A stretch of 64,000 nt of DNA from Nitrosopumilus sp. b3 (GTDB lineage: Archaea; Thermoproteota; Nitrososphaeria; Nitrososphaerales; Nitrosopumilaceae), in NCBI RefSeq assembly GCF_014078525.1, contig NZ_MU078694.1, forward strand, positions 124,001 to 188,000. Direction: 5' to 3'. The notes beneath the pieces were generated by a model. It did not search any database, had not been told where the DNA came from, and saw only the letters and a program-made list of their open reading frames with translations. The translations under genes were made by a program, and so were the position numbers. Positions 8,321 through 16,205 of this stretch are shown here, one piece after another. How positions within the stretch are numbered: position 1 is the first letter of the stretch; each line of letters begins with the position of its first letter.

Positions 8321-9069
8321 GGCCTATTCCAAGAATTTCAACCAGGGGATACTATGATCTATCAAGTGGAAAAACTCTCAAAAATAATTCATATTATTTT
8401 TATCCAAAGCCTGATTTTAAGAAATTAATCAATTCTAAAGAAATCACAATAATGATTCATGGATTAAGAAACGATAATGCAGGTGCTGTAGCCAAAGTAA
8501 TCCTGGCAAAAAATAGGTTGCGAAAACTGGGGTATAGATATCCTGTAATTGGGTTTAGTTATGATTCTAACACAATAGGTGCTCATTTGGTTAAGCATGC
8601 AAAACATGCCCTAGCAGTTGGGCAAATAATTGCAAAGAAAAATGGACGAAATCTTGGTCTGTTTATTGAAGATTTCAAGAAGTCAAGTCCCAACACAAAA
8701 ATTAGATTGATGGGTCATTCATTAGGATCACAGGTAATACTGAGTACTCTGGAATATCTTTCAAAAAAGAAACAAAATCTTGGATTGGTTGAAGGTGTTT
8801 ATTTTTTTGGAGCATCAATAACTGAGAATGTACCCTCATCAAAAAAATATGGAAAAATTCTCCAAAACATTGTAAATAAAAAAATTGTAAACCATTACGC
8901 ACCTTCTGATGAAGTACTTGGTTGGGCAGACGATGAAAAATATGTCAAGGGTCCGTTGGGTCTTAATGGTGCGATTGGAAAAACAATCAGCAAATATCAT
9001 CAAAAGTTAGTAAAACCGAAAAATCATAGATTCGCAAGTTACGCTGCAGTGCTAAAATCCTTTCCTTAA
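8317..9069 (+). CDS. Alpha/beta-hydrolase-fold protein
   Basis: 250 residues. IMIHGLRND near residue 46 supplies the oxyanion HG, and MGHSLGSQ at 132-139 is the nucleophile elbow G-x-S-x-G with Ser135. A late Asp/His pair (SDEVLGWADD and KNHRF) could complete the triad. It resembles the DUF726/lipase-like branch; the substrate is unknown. No signal peptide, so cytoplasmic. Its ATG overlaps the metG stop by 4 bp, and a T-rich stretch follows its own stop. Confidence 0.75.
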   Translation: MRPIPRISTRGYYDLSSGKTLKNNSYYFYPKPDFKKLINSKEITIMIHGLRNDNAGAVAKVILAKNRLRKLGYRYPVIGFSYDSNTIGAHLVKHAKHALAVGQIIAKKNGRNLGLFIEDFKKSSPNTKIRLMGHSLGSQVILSTLEYLSKKKQNLGLVEGVYFFGASITENVPSSKKYGKILQNIVNKKIVNHYAPSDEVLGWADDEKYVKGPLGLNGAIGKTISKYHQKLVKPKNHRFASYAAVLKSFP

Positions 9070-9141
9070 TTTTCAATACATCTATGTGTAGTATCATTCG
9101 TACGTTACTCTTTAATAGAAAAATGGAATTCATAACATATT

Positions 9142-9249
9142 ATGGAAACCTGTCTTTACCCTGAAAGAAATAAATCTATTTTATATCATTTGCATATTCT
9201 TGATGAGACATATGATGACTCTTGTGACCTTTTTGAATACCCCTGTTAG
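9142..9249 (+). CDS. Possible 35-aa Cys-containing microprotein
   Basis: A short ORF from ATG 9142 to TAG 9247-9249 with an acidic, coding-like composition and Cys at 4, 28 and 35. A TTTAATA box at 9111-9117 is about 28 bp before the ATG, the distance expected for a leaderless archaeal mRNA. It occupies the middle of a 326-bp stretch (9070-9395) where I see nothing else. No family recognised; it may be a chance ORF. Confidence 0.35.
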   Translation: METCLYPERNKSILYHLHILDETYDDSCDLFEYPC

Positions 9250-9367
9250 AAACAATTTTGAATAATATGCATAGATAATTTTTATTCTATGTAAAAATAT
9301 GACTAAATCTATAAAATTTACAAGAATTGTGTATGTAACTAGGCACAGAATTCCGAAATAAAGCCGG

Positions 9368-9374
9368 TATATAT
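9368..9374 (+). promoter_or_regulatory. TATA box of the Cys-rich mini-ORF cluster
   Basis: TATATAT, centred about 25 bp before ATG 9396, fits a leaderless archaeal promoter for the three coupled mini-ORFs that follow. Confidence 0.45.
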
Positions 9375-9395
9375 CTAGGGTAAACTAGTTAGAGT

Positions 9396-9509
9396 ATGTT
9401 TAAAAAAATATTTGAAAAATTAAAAATTGGTACATCCAAGACAAAATCTTCACATGATGTAAATGCTTTCACAGAAGCTGAAAAAAAGAAAGAGGCCAAA
9501 CTAAAATGA
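9396..9509 (+). CDS. 37-aa basic microprotein, first of a coupled trio
   Basis: Starts at ATG 9396, 22 bp downstream of a TATATAT box. It is Lys-rich (MFKKIFEKLK and a KKKEAKLK tail) and probably one amphipathic helix. Its last codons overlap the next start by 4 bp (ATGA). Unlike its two neighbours it has no Cys. Family unknown; support is the promoter and the chain of overlapping starts and stops. Confidence 0.45.
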   Translation: MFKKIFEKLKIGTSKTKSSHDVNAFTEAEKKKEAKLK

Positions 9510-9613
9510 AATATCAATGCAGAATCTGTAATTTTCATTGGGAAGGAAATTCTGATACGTTTTCCAAAGTGTTAATTCATGAAAAGACTCACACAAAAAA
9601 GGTTTCAGCATAA
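9506..9613 (+). CDS. 35-aa C2H2-type zinc-finger microprotein
   Basis: Residues 5-8 form CRIC and residues 25 and 29 are His in HEKTH, giving C-x2-C-x16-H-x3-H, close to a classical C2H2 finger but with a longer loop. The start overlaps the preceding stop (ATGA) and its own stop overlaps the next start (TAATG). DNA- or protein-binding is suggested by the fold only. Confidence 0.55.
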   Translation: MKYQCRICNFHWEGNSDTFSKVLIHEKTHTKKVSA

Positions 9614-9714
9614 TGCTTACTTGTAACAAATGCTACAACAACCATCATGATCAGTGTATGGGAAAAGCTGGAATGTTTGATTGTGATTGTGAATGTTTTA
9701 AAAAATCAAAATAA
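9613..9714 (+). CDS. 33-aa cysteine-rich microprotein
   Basis: Starts at ATG 9613, sharing one base with the previous TAA. Six Cys in 33 residues plus two His: CNKC at 4-7, HH at 11-12, C15, and the dense CDCEC at 24-28. This suggests binding of one or two metal ions, as in metallothionein-like or small zinc proteins. Last of the trio; the convergent TBP gene begins its 3' end 30 bp downstream. Confidence 0.5.
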   Translation: MLTCNKCYNNHHDQCMGKAGMFDCDCECFKKSK

Positions 9715-9744
9715 ACAATTCTAATTTCTTTATTTTTTAAAACA

Positions 9745-10305
9745 CTAATCGTAAACCATTAGATTTTTCTCTTCAAGCAAACTGTGAATTTGATTGACAG
9801 AGCGATGAATGTCTTTTTCAATTCTTGCGCCAACACATACGAGTTTGCCTGAGGCAAAAATTAGAATTACTGTTTTTGGATCAAGCATTCTGTGTATCAA
9901 TCCTGGGAATTGTTCTGGTTCATACATGCTTCTTGGAAGTGTTCTAGCTGCTTGTTCCAAATTCACTTTGCCTCCAAGATTAATTGATGAGACGATATTT
10001 TGAATTGTAACTATGGGCTCGTTTTTAATTTTGATTTTGCCTTTTCTTAAGTTTTGAACAACAATGTTTACTGCTTTGATTGCCATCTCTTCTGATTTTG
10101 CACCTGTACATACCATTTTTCCTGAACCAAAAAGTAGTGTGGCAGTTCGTGGGGTTTTCAGTCTAAATACTGCACCTGGAAATTGCTCTGGATGATACTC
10201 TACGTCGGGAAATTTTTTTGTTATATCTACAAGATCTAATTTCTGCTCAATTGTCGCAGATGCAACTACGTTGACGATTGCTATTACTGGTTTTGTTTCT
10301 GTCAT
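9745..10305 (-). CDS. tbp: TATA-box-binding protein
   Basis: Binds the TATA box and nucleates the archaeal RNA polymerase pre-initiation complex with TFB. 186 residues made of two similar halves (about 9-95 and 100-186). Each half carries the saddle-repeat signature: P-E-Q-F-P-G followed by a strand and L-F-G-S-G-K-M-V-C-T-G or I-F-A-S-G-K-L-V-C-V-G. It is the second gene of an operon led by a TFB gene (22-bp gap). Confidence 0.98.
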   Translation of the reverse strand: MTETKPVIAIVNVVASATIEQKLDLVDITKKFPDVEYHPEQFPGAVFRLKTPRTATLLFGSGKMVCTGAKSEEMAIKAVNIVVQNLRKGKIKIKNEPIVTIQNIVSSINLGGKVNLEQAARTLPRSMYEPEQFPGLIHRMLDPKTVILIFASGKLVCVGARIEKDIHRSVNQIHSLLEEKNLMVYD

Positions 10306-10327
10306 ATCTTTTTTGGTTATTTCTCGA

Positions 10328-11248
10328 CTATATCTCCGTATCTTGGTCTAATCTGAGGCCTTTGTATCTATTTCTAATGGTCACTTCAGTCACATTTGAG
10401 GCTTCTGCAATGTCTCTTTGTGTTCTATCTTCTCCGTTTTTCACACATGAGAGGTATAATGCAGCAGCTGCTAATCCCATAGGATCTTTTCCTGCTGATT
10501 CCTCATGATCTTGAGCAATCTGCAGAACTTTGGCAGCATAGCGTTTAGTCTTCTCAGAAATATCTAATTTACTTGAAATTCTTGCAATGCATTGAACTGG
10601 ATTAACCACTGGCATTTTTAGTTCTAGTTCTTGATGCAAAATTCGATAACATCGTGAGATGTCTTTTTTCTTTATGTTTCCAGCATCTGCGACATCTTTT
10701 AGAGTTCTAGGGGTTTCTGTATCTCTGCATGCTGCATATAATGCAGCAGCAATTAGTGCAGAAATGGAGCGACCTCTAACTAGACCTTTCTCCAATGCTT
10801 TTCTGTAAATGTATGATGCTTTTTCAATAACAGAATCTGAAAGTGATAATTTGTCTTTTAATGTTGATAACTGACTCAGGGCTTGTCGTAGATTTTTATC
10901 TGCAGATGCGTTGACTTTACTTCGACTATCCCAAGTCCTTAGTCGCTCAATTGTACTCTTCATAGATGATGAGAGTGGCTTTCCTGATGCATCTTTATTC
11001 ATAGGACTGATAATTGTTGCAAGTCCTCTGTCGTGCATAGCAAGTGATGTTGGGGCTCCTGTTCTTGTAGGATCTGCACCGCCTTCTTTTGAAAATGATC
11101 TCCACTCTGGTCCTGAATCTTGTAATGTCTCAGAAATCACAAACCCACATTTAGAACAAAATCTTTCTCCTGTAACATTATCTGTTAACATGGATTTTTG
11201 TCCACAACGTCTACAAACACTATCTGCATTAACAGTTTCTAAAACCAA
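10328..11248 (-). CDS. tfb: Transcription initiation factor TFB (first copy)
   Basis: Recruits RNA polymerase to TBP-bound promoters. It has an N-terminal zinc ribbon (CRRC and CSKC), a B-finger/linker (SGPEWRSFSKEGG) and two cyclin-like repeats at about 110-200 and 205-300, with a helix-turn-helix for BRE contact at the end. I chose the TTG at 11248: it gives 306 residues, the same length as the second TFB at 23402, and sits 24-26 bp from an AAATAAAATAAAC TATA region. A GTG at 11260 is the alternative. Followed by tbp. Confidence 0.95.
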   Translation of the reverse strand: MVLETVNADSVCRRCGQKSMLTDNVTGERFCSKCGFVISETLQDSGPEWRSFSKEGGADPTRTGAPTSLAMHDRGLATIISPMNKDASGKPLSSSMKSTIERLRTWDSRSKVNASADKNLRQALSQLSTLKDKLSLSDSVIEKASYIYRKALEKGLVRGRSISALIAAALYAACRDTETPRTLKDVADAGNIKKKDISRCYRILHQELELKMPVVNPVQCIARISSKLDISEKTKRYAAKVLQIAQDHEESAGKDPMGLAAAALYLSCVKNGEDRTQRDIAEASNVTEVTIRNRYKGLRLDQDTEI

Positions 11249-11368
11249 AAATATTACCACTATTGTTTATTTTATTTCCTATAATAACTGACTTATTTTG
11301 TGAATTTACTCAAAAATCCCTATTTTTATTTTTTAGGCACGTTTAATGCTTAAAATAAAATCATTTTC

Positions 11369-11446
11369 TTACAAAAGAAAAACGCCTAATGCTTGGGCAA
11401 GAATTGCTATTATTCCAACAATGACAATCTTCATACCTAATTTCAT
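11369..11446 (-). CDS. Possible 25-aa single-span membrane microprotein
   Basis: An ORF from ATG 11446 to TAA 11369-11371 encodes MKLGMK followed by an unbroken 19-residue hydrophobic helix with one Gln. A tiny tail-less membrane peptide is a common class of real microprotein, and the frame is closed just upstream so it cannot be a longer gene. No known family. It is divergent from the EF-Tu-like gene at 11521. Confidence 0.3.
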   Translation of the reverse strand: MKLGMKIVIVGIIAILAQALGVFLL

Positions 11447-11520
11447 ATTCTCTCTGAACTGCTGATGTCCTATAATCTTTACAAAAAACTACATTAACCC
11501 AAATTTTTAATTCAAAACTA

Positions 11521-12441
11521 ATGGTACTATCTGTAAATTTTGTAGTTTTAGGCAAGCAAGATATTGCAGCTGAATTTGGAAAAAAAGGAACAGTAACTGA
11601 TCTTTCACTTTATGACAGAAAAGAGTCTGATGTAATCAAAACATGGGTTACTCCAACAGGTTTTCCAGAAAAAATTCAGCCATTATTTCAAGCAATCAAT
11701 TTAGCAGAATATGTCATTTTTTTAGTGGATAAATTAGATAAATTCACAGGAGAGCAGATTATTGCGTTAGACTCTCTAAAAAAAGACAAAGGCATTTTGT
11801 CTCATACCTTTGATGTTGATGAATCAAAATTAGATGCTATGATCAAAGGAACTGTGGTTGAAAATTATACCAAAGTTGATCATGATAAAATTAAAGAAGC
11901 AATGGATAAACTGGAACCGCAATCAAATGATGATCCTTCTGAGATGGTAATTGATCATTGTTTTGATGTCAAGGGAGTTGGAACTGTAATTTTAGGTAAA
12001 GTGACCCATGGAAAAATAAAACAATATGATAACTTGAAGCTATATCCTGCGGGAATTGATGTCTTGATAAAATCCATCCAAATGCATGATGATCCTGTAG
12101 ATGAATCTGTTTGTCCTGCTAGAGTTGGACTTGCAGTAAAGGGTGCAAAGCCTGATGAAGTGGGACGTGGAGATATAATTTCCCAAGAAGGTGCAGTAGA
12201 TGTAAAAACTGAGATTGAACTTGATTTTAAAAAGAGTCCCTTTTACAAAAGTGAAATTTCAGAAAATCAGGGGTGTCTAGTGAATATTGGATTGCAAATT
12301 AAAGCTGCAAAATTCACATCCCTCTCTCCACTAAAACTAACATTTGAAAAACCCATTGCATGCAAGAAAGGTCAAATCGCAGTAATTCTAAAACCTGAGT
12401 CATCCACAATTAGAATTCTTGGAAGCGGTGTAATTCAATAG
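11521..12441 (+). CDS. EF-Tu/SelB-like protein with a degenerate GTPase domain
   Basis: 306 residues in three parts like EF-Tu. An N-terminal G-domain-like region (1-135) keeps the strand pattern (VNFVVLGK, YVIFLVDKLD) but has no GxxxxGK[ST] P-loop, no DxxG and no NKxD. The domain-2 beta-barrel begins at about 140 (CFDVKGVGTVILGKVTHGKIKQYD) and is followed by a domain-3-like barrel. The combination recalls archaeal SelB-like paralogues found in organisms lacking selenocysteine. It cannot be a canonical translational GTPase; a tRNA- or ribosome-binding role is conjecture. Confidence 0.7.
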   Translation: MVLSVNFVVLGKQDIAAEFGKKGTVTDLSLYDRKESDVIKTWVTPTGFPEKIQPLFQAINLAEYVIFLVDKLDKFTGEQIIALDSLKKDKGILSHTFDVDESKLDAMIKGTVVENYTKVDHDKIKEAMDKLEPQSNDDPSEMVIDHCFDVKGVGTVILGKVTHGKIKQYDNLKLYPAGIDVLIKSIQMHDDPVDESVCPARVGLAVKGAKPDEVGRGDIISQEGAVDVKTEIELDFKKSPFYKSEISENQGCLVNIGLQIKAAKFTSLSPLKLTFEKPIACKKGQIAVILKPESSTIRILGSGVIQ

Positions 12442-12587
12442 GCTGATTTTTATAATAACCTCCCAAAATAATCTATGAATATTTGATTAAAAAAATGATA
12501 TTAATCAAAATATAATGTGATGAATTTAATTAATAAATATATTATGAAAAATAATGCTTATAATCATGTACTAAAAATTACTAAATA

Positions 12588-13082
12588 ATGACTGTGTCTT
12601 GGGATGATAAGGATATAAGAAAACTTCCGCATGAAGAGCGGCTTATACGCTTAGAAGAAATCGCAAAAAATGATCCTGATGAATCTGCAAGATGGGATGT
12701 AGTGTGGATGCTTGGGGAACTTGCTGAAGAGACTAATCTTAAAGGTCCTGCCTTCGAAAAAGCTGGAAAGTTACTTGCTTGGATGTTAAAAAATGATGAA
12801 AACAGTATTGTACGACATGAAGTCAGTTATCAGTTAGCTGGTCGTGGTTATCACAAACATATCCCTGATATGGTTGAATCGGCAATTCACGATGAAAGTC
12901 CTCTGGTTCGTCATGAATCCTGCGAATGCCTGGCAATCATCAATGCAGTTGATTCTAAACCCCACATTGAAAAATTATTACATGATCCGGAAAAGATAGT
13001 TAAAGAAACTGCACAATTTGTATTAAAAAGAATGGAGAGAAGAAAAAATAAAGGTTATGATCGAATGGAAAATTCTTTTTGA
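12588..13082 (+). CDS. HEAT-repeat protein (copy 1 of a duplicated module)
   Basis: 164 residues of helical pairs. The repeats read RWDVVWMLGELAE, VRHEVSYQLAGRG, VRHESCECLAII and VKETAQFVLKRM, i.e. HEAT/PBS-lyase-like repeats that usually form a protein-binding surface. It is paralogous to 43778-44275 (shared DIRKL-x-x-EER and RWDxVW-x-x-GELAE). Like that copy it lies beside an 8-TM membrane protein, here convergent at 13155. No catalytic residues. Confidence 0.75.
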   Translation: MTVSWDDKDIRKLPHEERLIRLEEIAKNDPDESARWDVVWMLGELAEETNLKGPAFEKAGKLLAWMLKNDENSIVRHEVSYQLAGRGYHKHIPDMVESAIHDESPLVRHESCECLAIINAVDSKPHIEKLLHDPEKIVKETAQFVLKRMERRKNKGYDRMENSF

Positions 13083-13154
13083 TTTATTCTGATTATTTTA
13101 TTTTGTCATAATGGAACAAAACTGAAATTTTTATTAAATACGGGATGTTTTTTG

Positions 13155-13925
13155 CTAGATGATTTTCTTGTGTCTGTATAATGCATATATCATAAACATA
13201 TATGCTATCAACCATAATGTGTTAACTGGGTGGATTGTTGTATACTCTCCAAGTTCTTCAATATAATAATACCACACATCTGTAAATGAATATATGAAAA
13301 TCCCTATTACTAACATAAACCATGCCATTCCCAACACACTGTTTCGGAAAATTGTTGCCCCAAAAATTGCGAGAGATAATATTGTAGCAGAAGCTGAAAC
13401 ATAAAGAATTCCCATGAAATATACTGTGGGGTCATCATTCAAAGTTTCAATAGTAAATAAACCAAACCCCCCAATTAATAATGATGCAATTATTGGAACT
13501 CCTAATTTTGAAGTCACACTCAAATTTTTCTTAAAATATTTAATGTTTTTAACAAGATGATATCCTGCAAAAACATAAAATCCTAAGAAAAATGCGTCTG
13601 CTATGGATGGATAGGGGTCTTCTTCTAGAACCAAGGAATAATAATTATAAATTAAATCTCCTACAAATATTGTGATGAATCCAATTCCTAGTGCAAAATA
13701 TGATTTTCCAAAAACTGGTGATCCTTTGTATCGTTTTGCTACAATTAACGAAACAATTCCAACTACAAAAGATGTGATTCCATATGAGACATCTGCAAAT
13801 GAAAATTCTTCTTGATCAACAAAATTATCTATATAAATTTGATAACTGATGCTTAATGCAATTATGATTATTATCCCCTTTATTCCTAGAATATTTTTAG
13901 TGAATCCAAGTGAAGATTGTTTCAT
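13155..13925 (-). CDS. Polytopic (about 8-TM) membrane protein (copy 1)
   Basis: 256 residues with hydrophobic spans near 13-33, 47-66, 75-98, 110-128, 142-160, 168-192, 197-221 and 235-250. Signature motifs shared with its paralogue at 42914-43690 are DPYPSIADxFF, D/T-x-WYYY-x-E-x-x-GE and HPVNxxW. A related N-terminal sensor module with a PxPSxAD motif occurs, to my knowledge, in bacterial GGDEF proteins; here it stands alone with no output domain. Sensing or transport at the membrane is inferred. Confidence 0.7.
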   Translation of the reverse strand: MKQSSLGFTKNILGIKGIIIIIALSISYQIYIDNFVDQEEFSFADVSYGITSFVVGIVSLIVAKRYKGSPVFGKSYFALGIGFITIFVGDLIYNYYSLVLEEDPYPSIADAFFLGFYVFAGYHLVKNIKYFKKNLSVTSKLGVPIIASLLIGGFGLFTIETLNDDPTVYFMGILYVSASATILSLAIFGATIFRNSVLGMAWFMLVIGIFIYSFTDVWYYYIEELGEYTTIHPVNTLWLIAYMFMIYALYRHKKII

Positions 13926-13982
13926 AATTGAGTATTTTAAGTACTTCTTAATAACATCTTCAAAAAGACTTTTTTAATAAAA

Positions 13983-14714
13983 GTGAGTAATACATGTATG
14001 ATAGACCCAAAAAATCATTGGGAATCAAAGGTATCTGAGCTAAAAAATGAACGAAGATTTGAAGAAGCAATTGAAGTTATAGACAAAGTCCATGATATTC
14101 AAAAATCGGAAAGATCTCCGAATTATTGGTACGAAAAAGCCTTGCATCTATATGAAATTGGGGAGTATGATGATGCCAAAGTTTCCTTGTTCAAAAATTT
14201 AAAAATTAATCAAAAAAACTTTGAAACATTTTTTCTATTAGCAAAAATTTTCTTTGAATTAAAAAACTATGAAGAATCATTAGAATATTTGAATAGGATG
14301 TCTGAAGAACATAACAGAAAACTTTTGAAAAATAGTCAAAAAATTGATCAGATGAAAAATGTTCATAAATTTGAAGAGGCAGTACTATATCATGATAAAA
14401 TAAATCAAGTGAGTACTTTAGATCACAAATATTGGCATCTGCGAGGAATGGTTTTATTTAAATTAAAAAAATTCGCCGAATCAATACCCTGTTTTGAATC
14501 AGCATTGGGAATAAAGTCAGATTATCTTGACGTGTATTATTCATTGGCAAAGGCTGAATTGCATGCGGGGAATAAAACAAAATCATTTAAAATTTTGGAA
14601 AGGTTATGTATTGATGATCCACATAATAAAGAAAAATTACGACTAGATAATGATTTTGAATCTGTAATTAATGAGAAAGAATTTAGACTAATTGTTGGAC
14701 CCTTCAACTTTTAA
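13983..14714 (+). CDS. TPR-repeat protein
   Basis: 243 residues with tetratricopeptide-like helix pairs: NYWYEKALHLYEIGEYDDAKVS (about 50-70), FFLLAKIFFELKNYEESLEYL, WHLRGMVLFKLKKFAESIPCFESAL (about 155-180) and VYYSLAKAELHAGNKTKSF. No signal or membrane span, so a cytoplasmic scaffold. It starts at GTG 13983; MIDPK six codons later is an alternative. It sits between the 8-TM protein (divergent) and a class III cyclase (convergent), suggesting a role in the same signalling region. Confidence 0.75.
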   Translation: MSNTCMIDPKNHWESKVSELKNERRFEEAIEVIDKVHDIQKSERSPNYWYEKALHLYEIGEYDDAKVSLFKNLKINQKNFETFFLLAKIFFELKNYEESLEYLNRMSEEHNRKLLKNSQKIDQMKNVHKFEEAVLYHDKINQVSTLDHKYWHLRGMVLFKLKKFAESIPCFESALGIKSDYLDVYYSLAKAELHAGNKTKSFKILERLCIDDPHNKEKLRLDNDFESVINEKEFRLIVGPFNF

Positions 14715-14719
14715 TATAA

Positions 14720-15925
14720 TTACCATTCTAGACGAATTCCATCTTTTATATTGATTCCGTGATCTTTTTCCCACATGATTTCCTTGAATATGCCTTTTCT
14801 ACTATTTGAAGAAATTTCTAAAATCTCTTTACTTCCATTTTCTGAATTTAGAAAATATAGAACTGGATTAAACTCCATATTTGCATAATGTTTAAAATTA
14901 AATTCAAACAGTTGTGTGTCTGTTGTAAAAATATTTTCAAAATTATTTTTTGCCAATTTCTCATCGTACATAATTTTCACACTTCTTCCATCCTCTCCTT
15001 TAAAGACTGGCTTTGATAATTTAATTATGATTTTTTTAGAGTAAGGTGTAACTGATAATATTTTAGAAATTTTTAACTCCTTTTTATTTTCATCATATAT
15101 CTTAAAATTAAGTTCATTAATCTCTACTTTGGAGTTGGTTATCATGTTTACAATAAGCTCGTATATTGGCTCTGTATGTTGATTTGAAAAATAATATGTT
15201 CTTACAAATCTTCCAATTCCGGGGGTATCTTTTAAAATCACGTCAAATACAATTTTATCACAAATAGATTTTTTTTCAACATCTGAAACTTGATTGTTAA
15301 TTTTAATTTTTTCATTAGGGATGGCGGAATTTCCAAAATCTTCTCCATGAGCTGAATAGATTAGTAAGTCGTCTCCATGTTTTATTCCAAAATTATGTAG
15401 AAGGTGAATTGATTTTTTATATTCGTCAGAAATTTCAAAAATATCTTCAACAATTTCATTACTTAATAATATGTGACTGGAATCTCCCATATCCATAACT
15501 CTTCTAGCAATAATAGCCCCTGGTCCCCACAAATTTACATTTCCATAAATGTCATTTACTACAAAAACATGGCCAATATGACAGCCAATTCTTACTTCAA
15601 TTTTTTCAACATTAGTTGCATTATTGTTATAATCTGCCAATTTTTTATGCAATTCTATTGAAAGTTTTAGGGGCTCATCTGACCCCTTTTTGAATCCTAT
15701 TAACATACCGTCCCCAGTTGGTAATATCAAAAGATTATCTTTTGAAAATTCATTGAACGTTTTACAATCATAAATTAATTCATTTAACACTTTAATTTTT
15801 GTTCGTTGTGTTTCAGTTGAAATTATTGGATTTGATAGTCCTACAATATCTATAAAAAAAAACGAAGCATAAATTAGATCATTTGGAACATCCGAAGTCA
15901 AGCATGTTTTGTATCGAAAATTCAT
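14720..15925 (-). CDS. Class III nucleotidyl cyclase domain protein
   Basis: 401 residues. The N-terminal 200 match the class III adenylate/guanylate cyclase fold: first metal Asp26 in FFFIDIVGLS, second metal Asp72 in LPTGDGMLIGF and an NLWGPGAIIARRV segment supplying the transition-state Asn/Arg. The purine-selecting Lys usually found three residues before GD is replaced (LPTGD), so the substrate or activity may differ. Residues about 225-401 are an unrecognised beta-rich domain. A motif shared with the second cyclase lies 37 bp upstream of the start. Confidence 0.75.
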   Translation of the reverse strand: MNFRYKTCLTSDVPNDLIYASFFFIDIVGLSNPIISTETQRTKIKVLNELIYDCKTFNEFSKDNLLILPTGDGMLIGFKKGSDEPLKLSIELHKKLADYNNNATNVEKIEVRIGCHIGHVFVVNDIYGNVNLWGPGAIIARRVMDMGDSSHILLSNEIVEDIFEISDEYKKSIHLLHNFGIKHGDDLLIYSAHGEDFGNSAIPNEKIKINNQVSDVEKKSICDKIVFDVILKDTPGIGRFVRTYYFSNQHTEPIYELIVNMITNSKVEINELNFKIYDENKKELKISKILSVTPYSKKIIIKLSKPVFKGEDGRSVKIMYDEKLAKNNFENIFTTDTQLFEFNFKHYANMEFNPVLYFLNSENGSKEILEISSNSRKGIFKEIMWEKDHGINIKDGIRLEW

Positions 15926-15961
15926 TTATATCATTTTACTAACCTATCAAATATTGTTTGA

Positions 15962-15975
15962 TTAGCTGATTTGTA
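15962..15975. promoter_or_regulatory. Motif shared by both cyclase upstream regions, copy 1
   Basis: TTAGCTGATTTGTA lies 37 bp upstream of the cyclase start at 15925. TTAGCTAATTTGTA, differing at one base, lies upstream of the second cyclase at 17792-17805. A further TTAGCTTA follows at about 15983. It is a candidate binding site of a common regulator. Confidence 0.4.
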
Positions 15976-16032
15976 AAGAAATTAGCTTAATTTTGAATCT
16001 GACTTAATATCTTTGAATACATTATAGTGAAT

Positions 16033-16158
16033 ATGAGTTTCAGTTCTATTGTAACCTGTATTGTATGTAATTCAAATGCAAGAATCATTGAAGTAAAAAA
16101 ATACAATGGTCTAAGAGGTTTTTGTTCCAATTGTGGTGGAAATTGGCCTGAATCCTAA
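16033..16158 (+). CDS. 41-aa zinc-ribbon protein
   Basis: ATG 16033 to TAA 16158. CIVC at residue 9 and CSNC at residue 31 with a basic loop between (ARIIEVKKYNGLRG) make a compact zinc ribbon. It lies in the gap between the divergent cyclase gene and the HTH regulator at 16206, 47 bp before the latter and on the same strand, so they may share a transcript. Confidence 0.55.
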   Translation: MSFSSIVTCIVCNSNARIIEVKKYNGLRGFCSNCGGNWPES

Positions 16159-16205
16159 ATTTTTTCCAGAATATTTAGATAGTATTAGACAGTGTTTTTT
16201 GTGTT

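Noticed and set aside
9190-9245. Possible C/D-box RNA (TTGATGAG and ATGATGAC close together)
   Set aside because: No CUGA D box follows at a suitable distance, and the stretch is better explained by the short open frame 9142-9249.
11361-11555. 64-codon minus-strand frame overlapping the EF-Tu-like gene
   Set aside because: It overlaps the start of a well-supported gene and its translation shows no domain; the shorter hydrophobic frame 11369-11446 is the only plausible product here.
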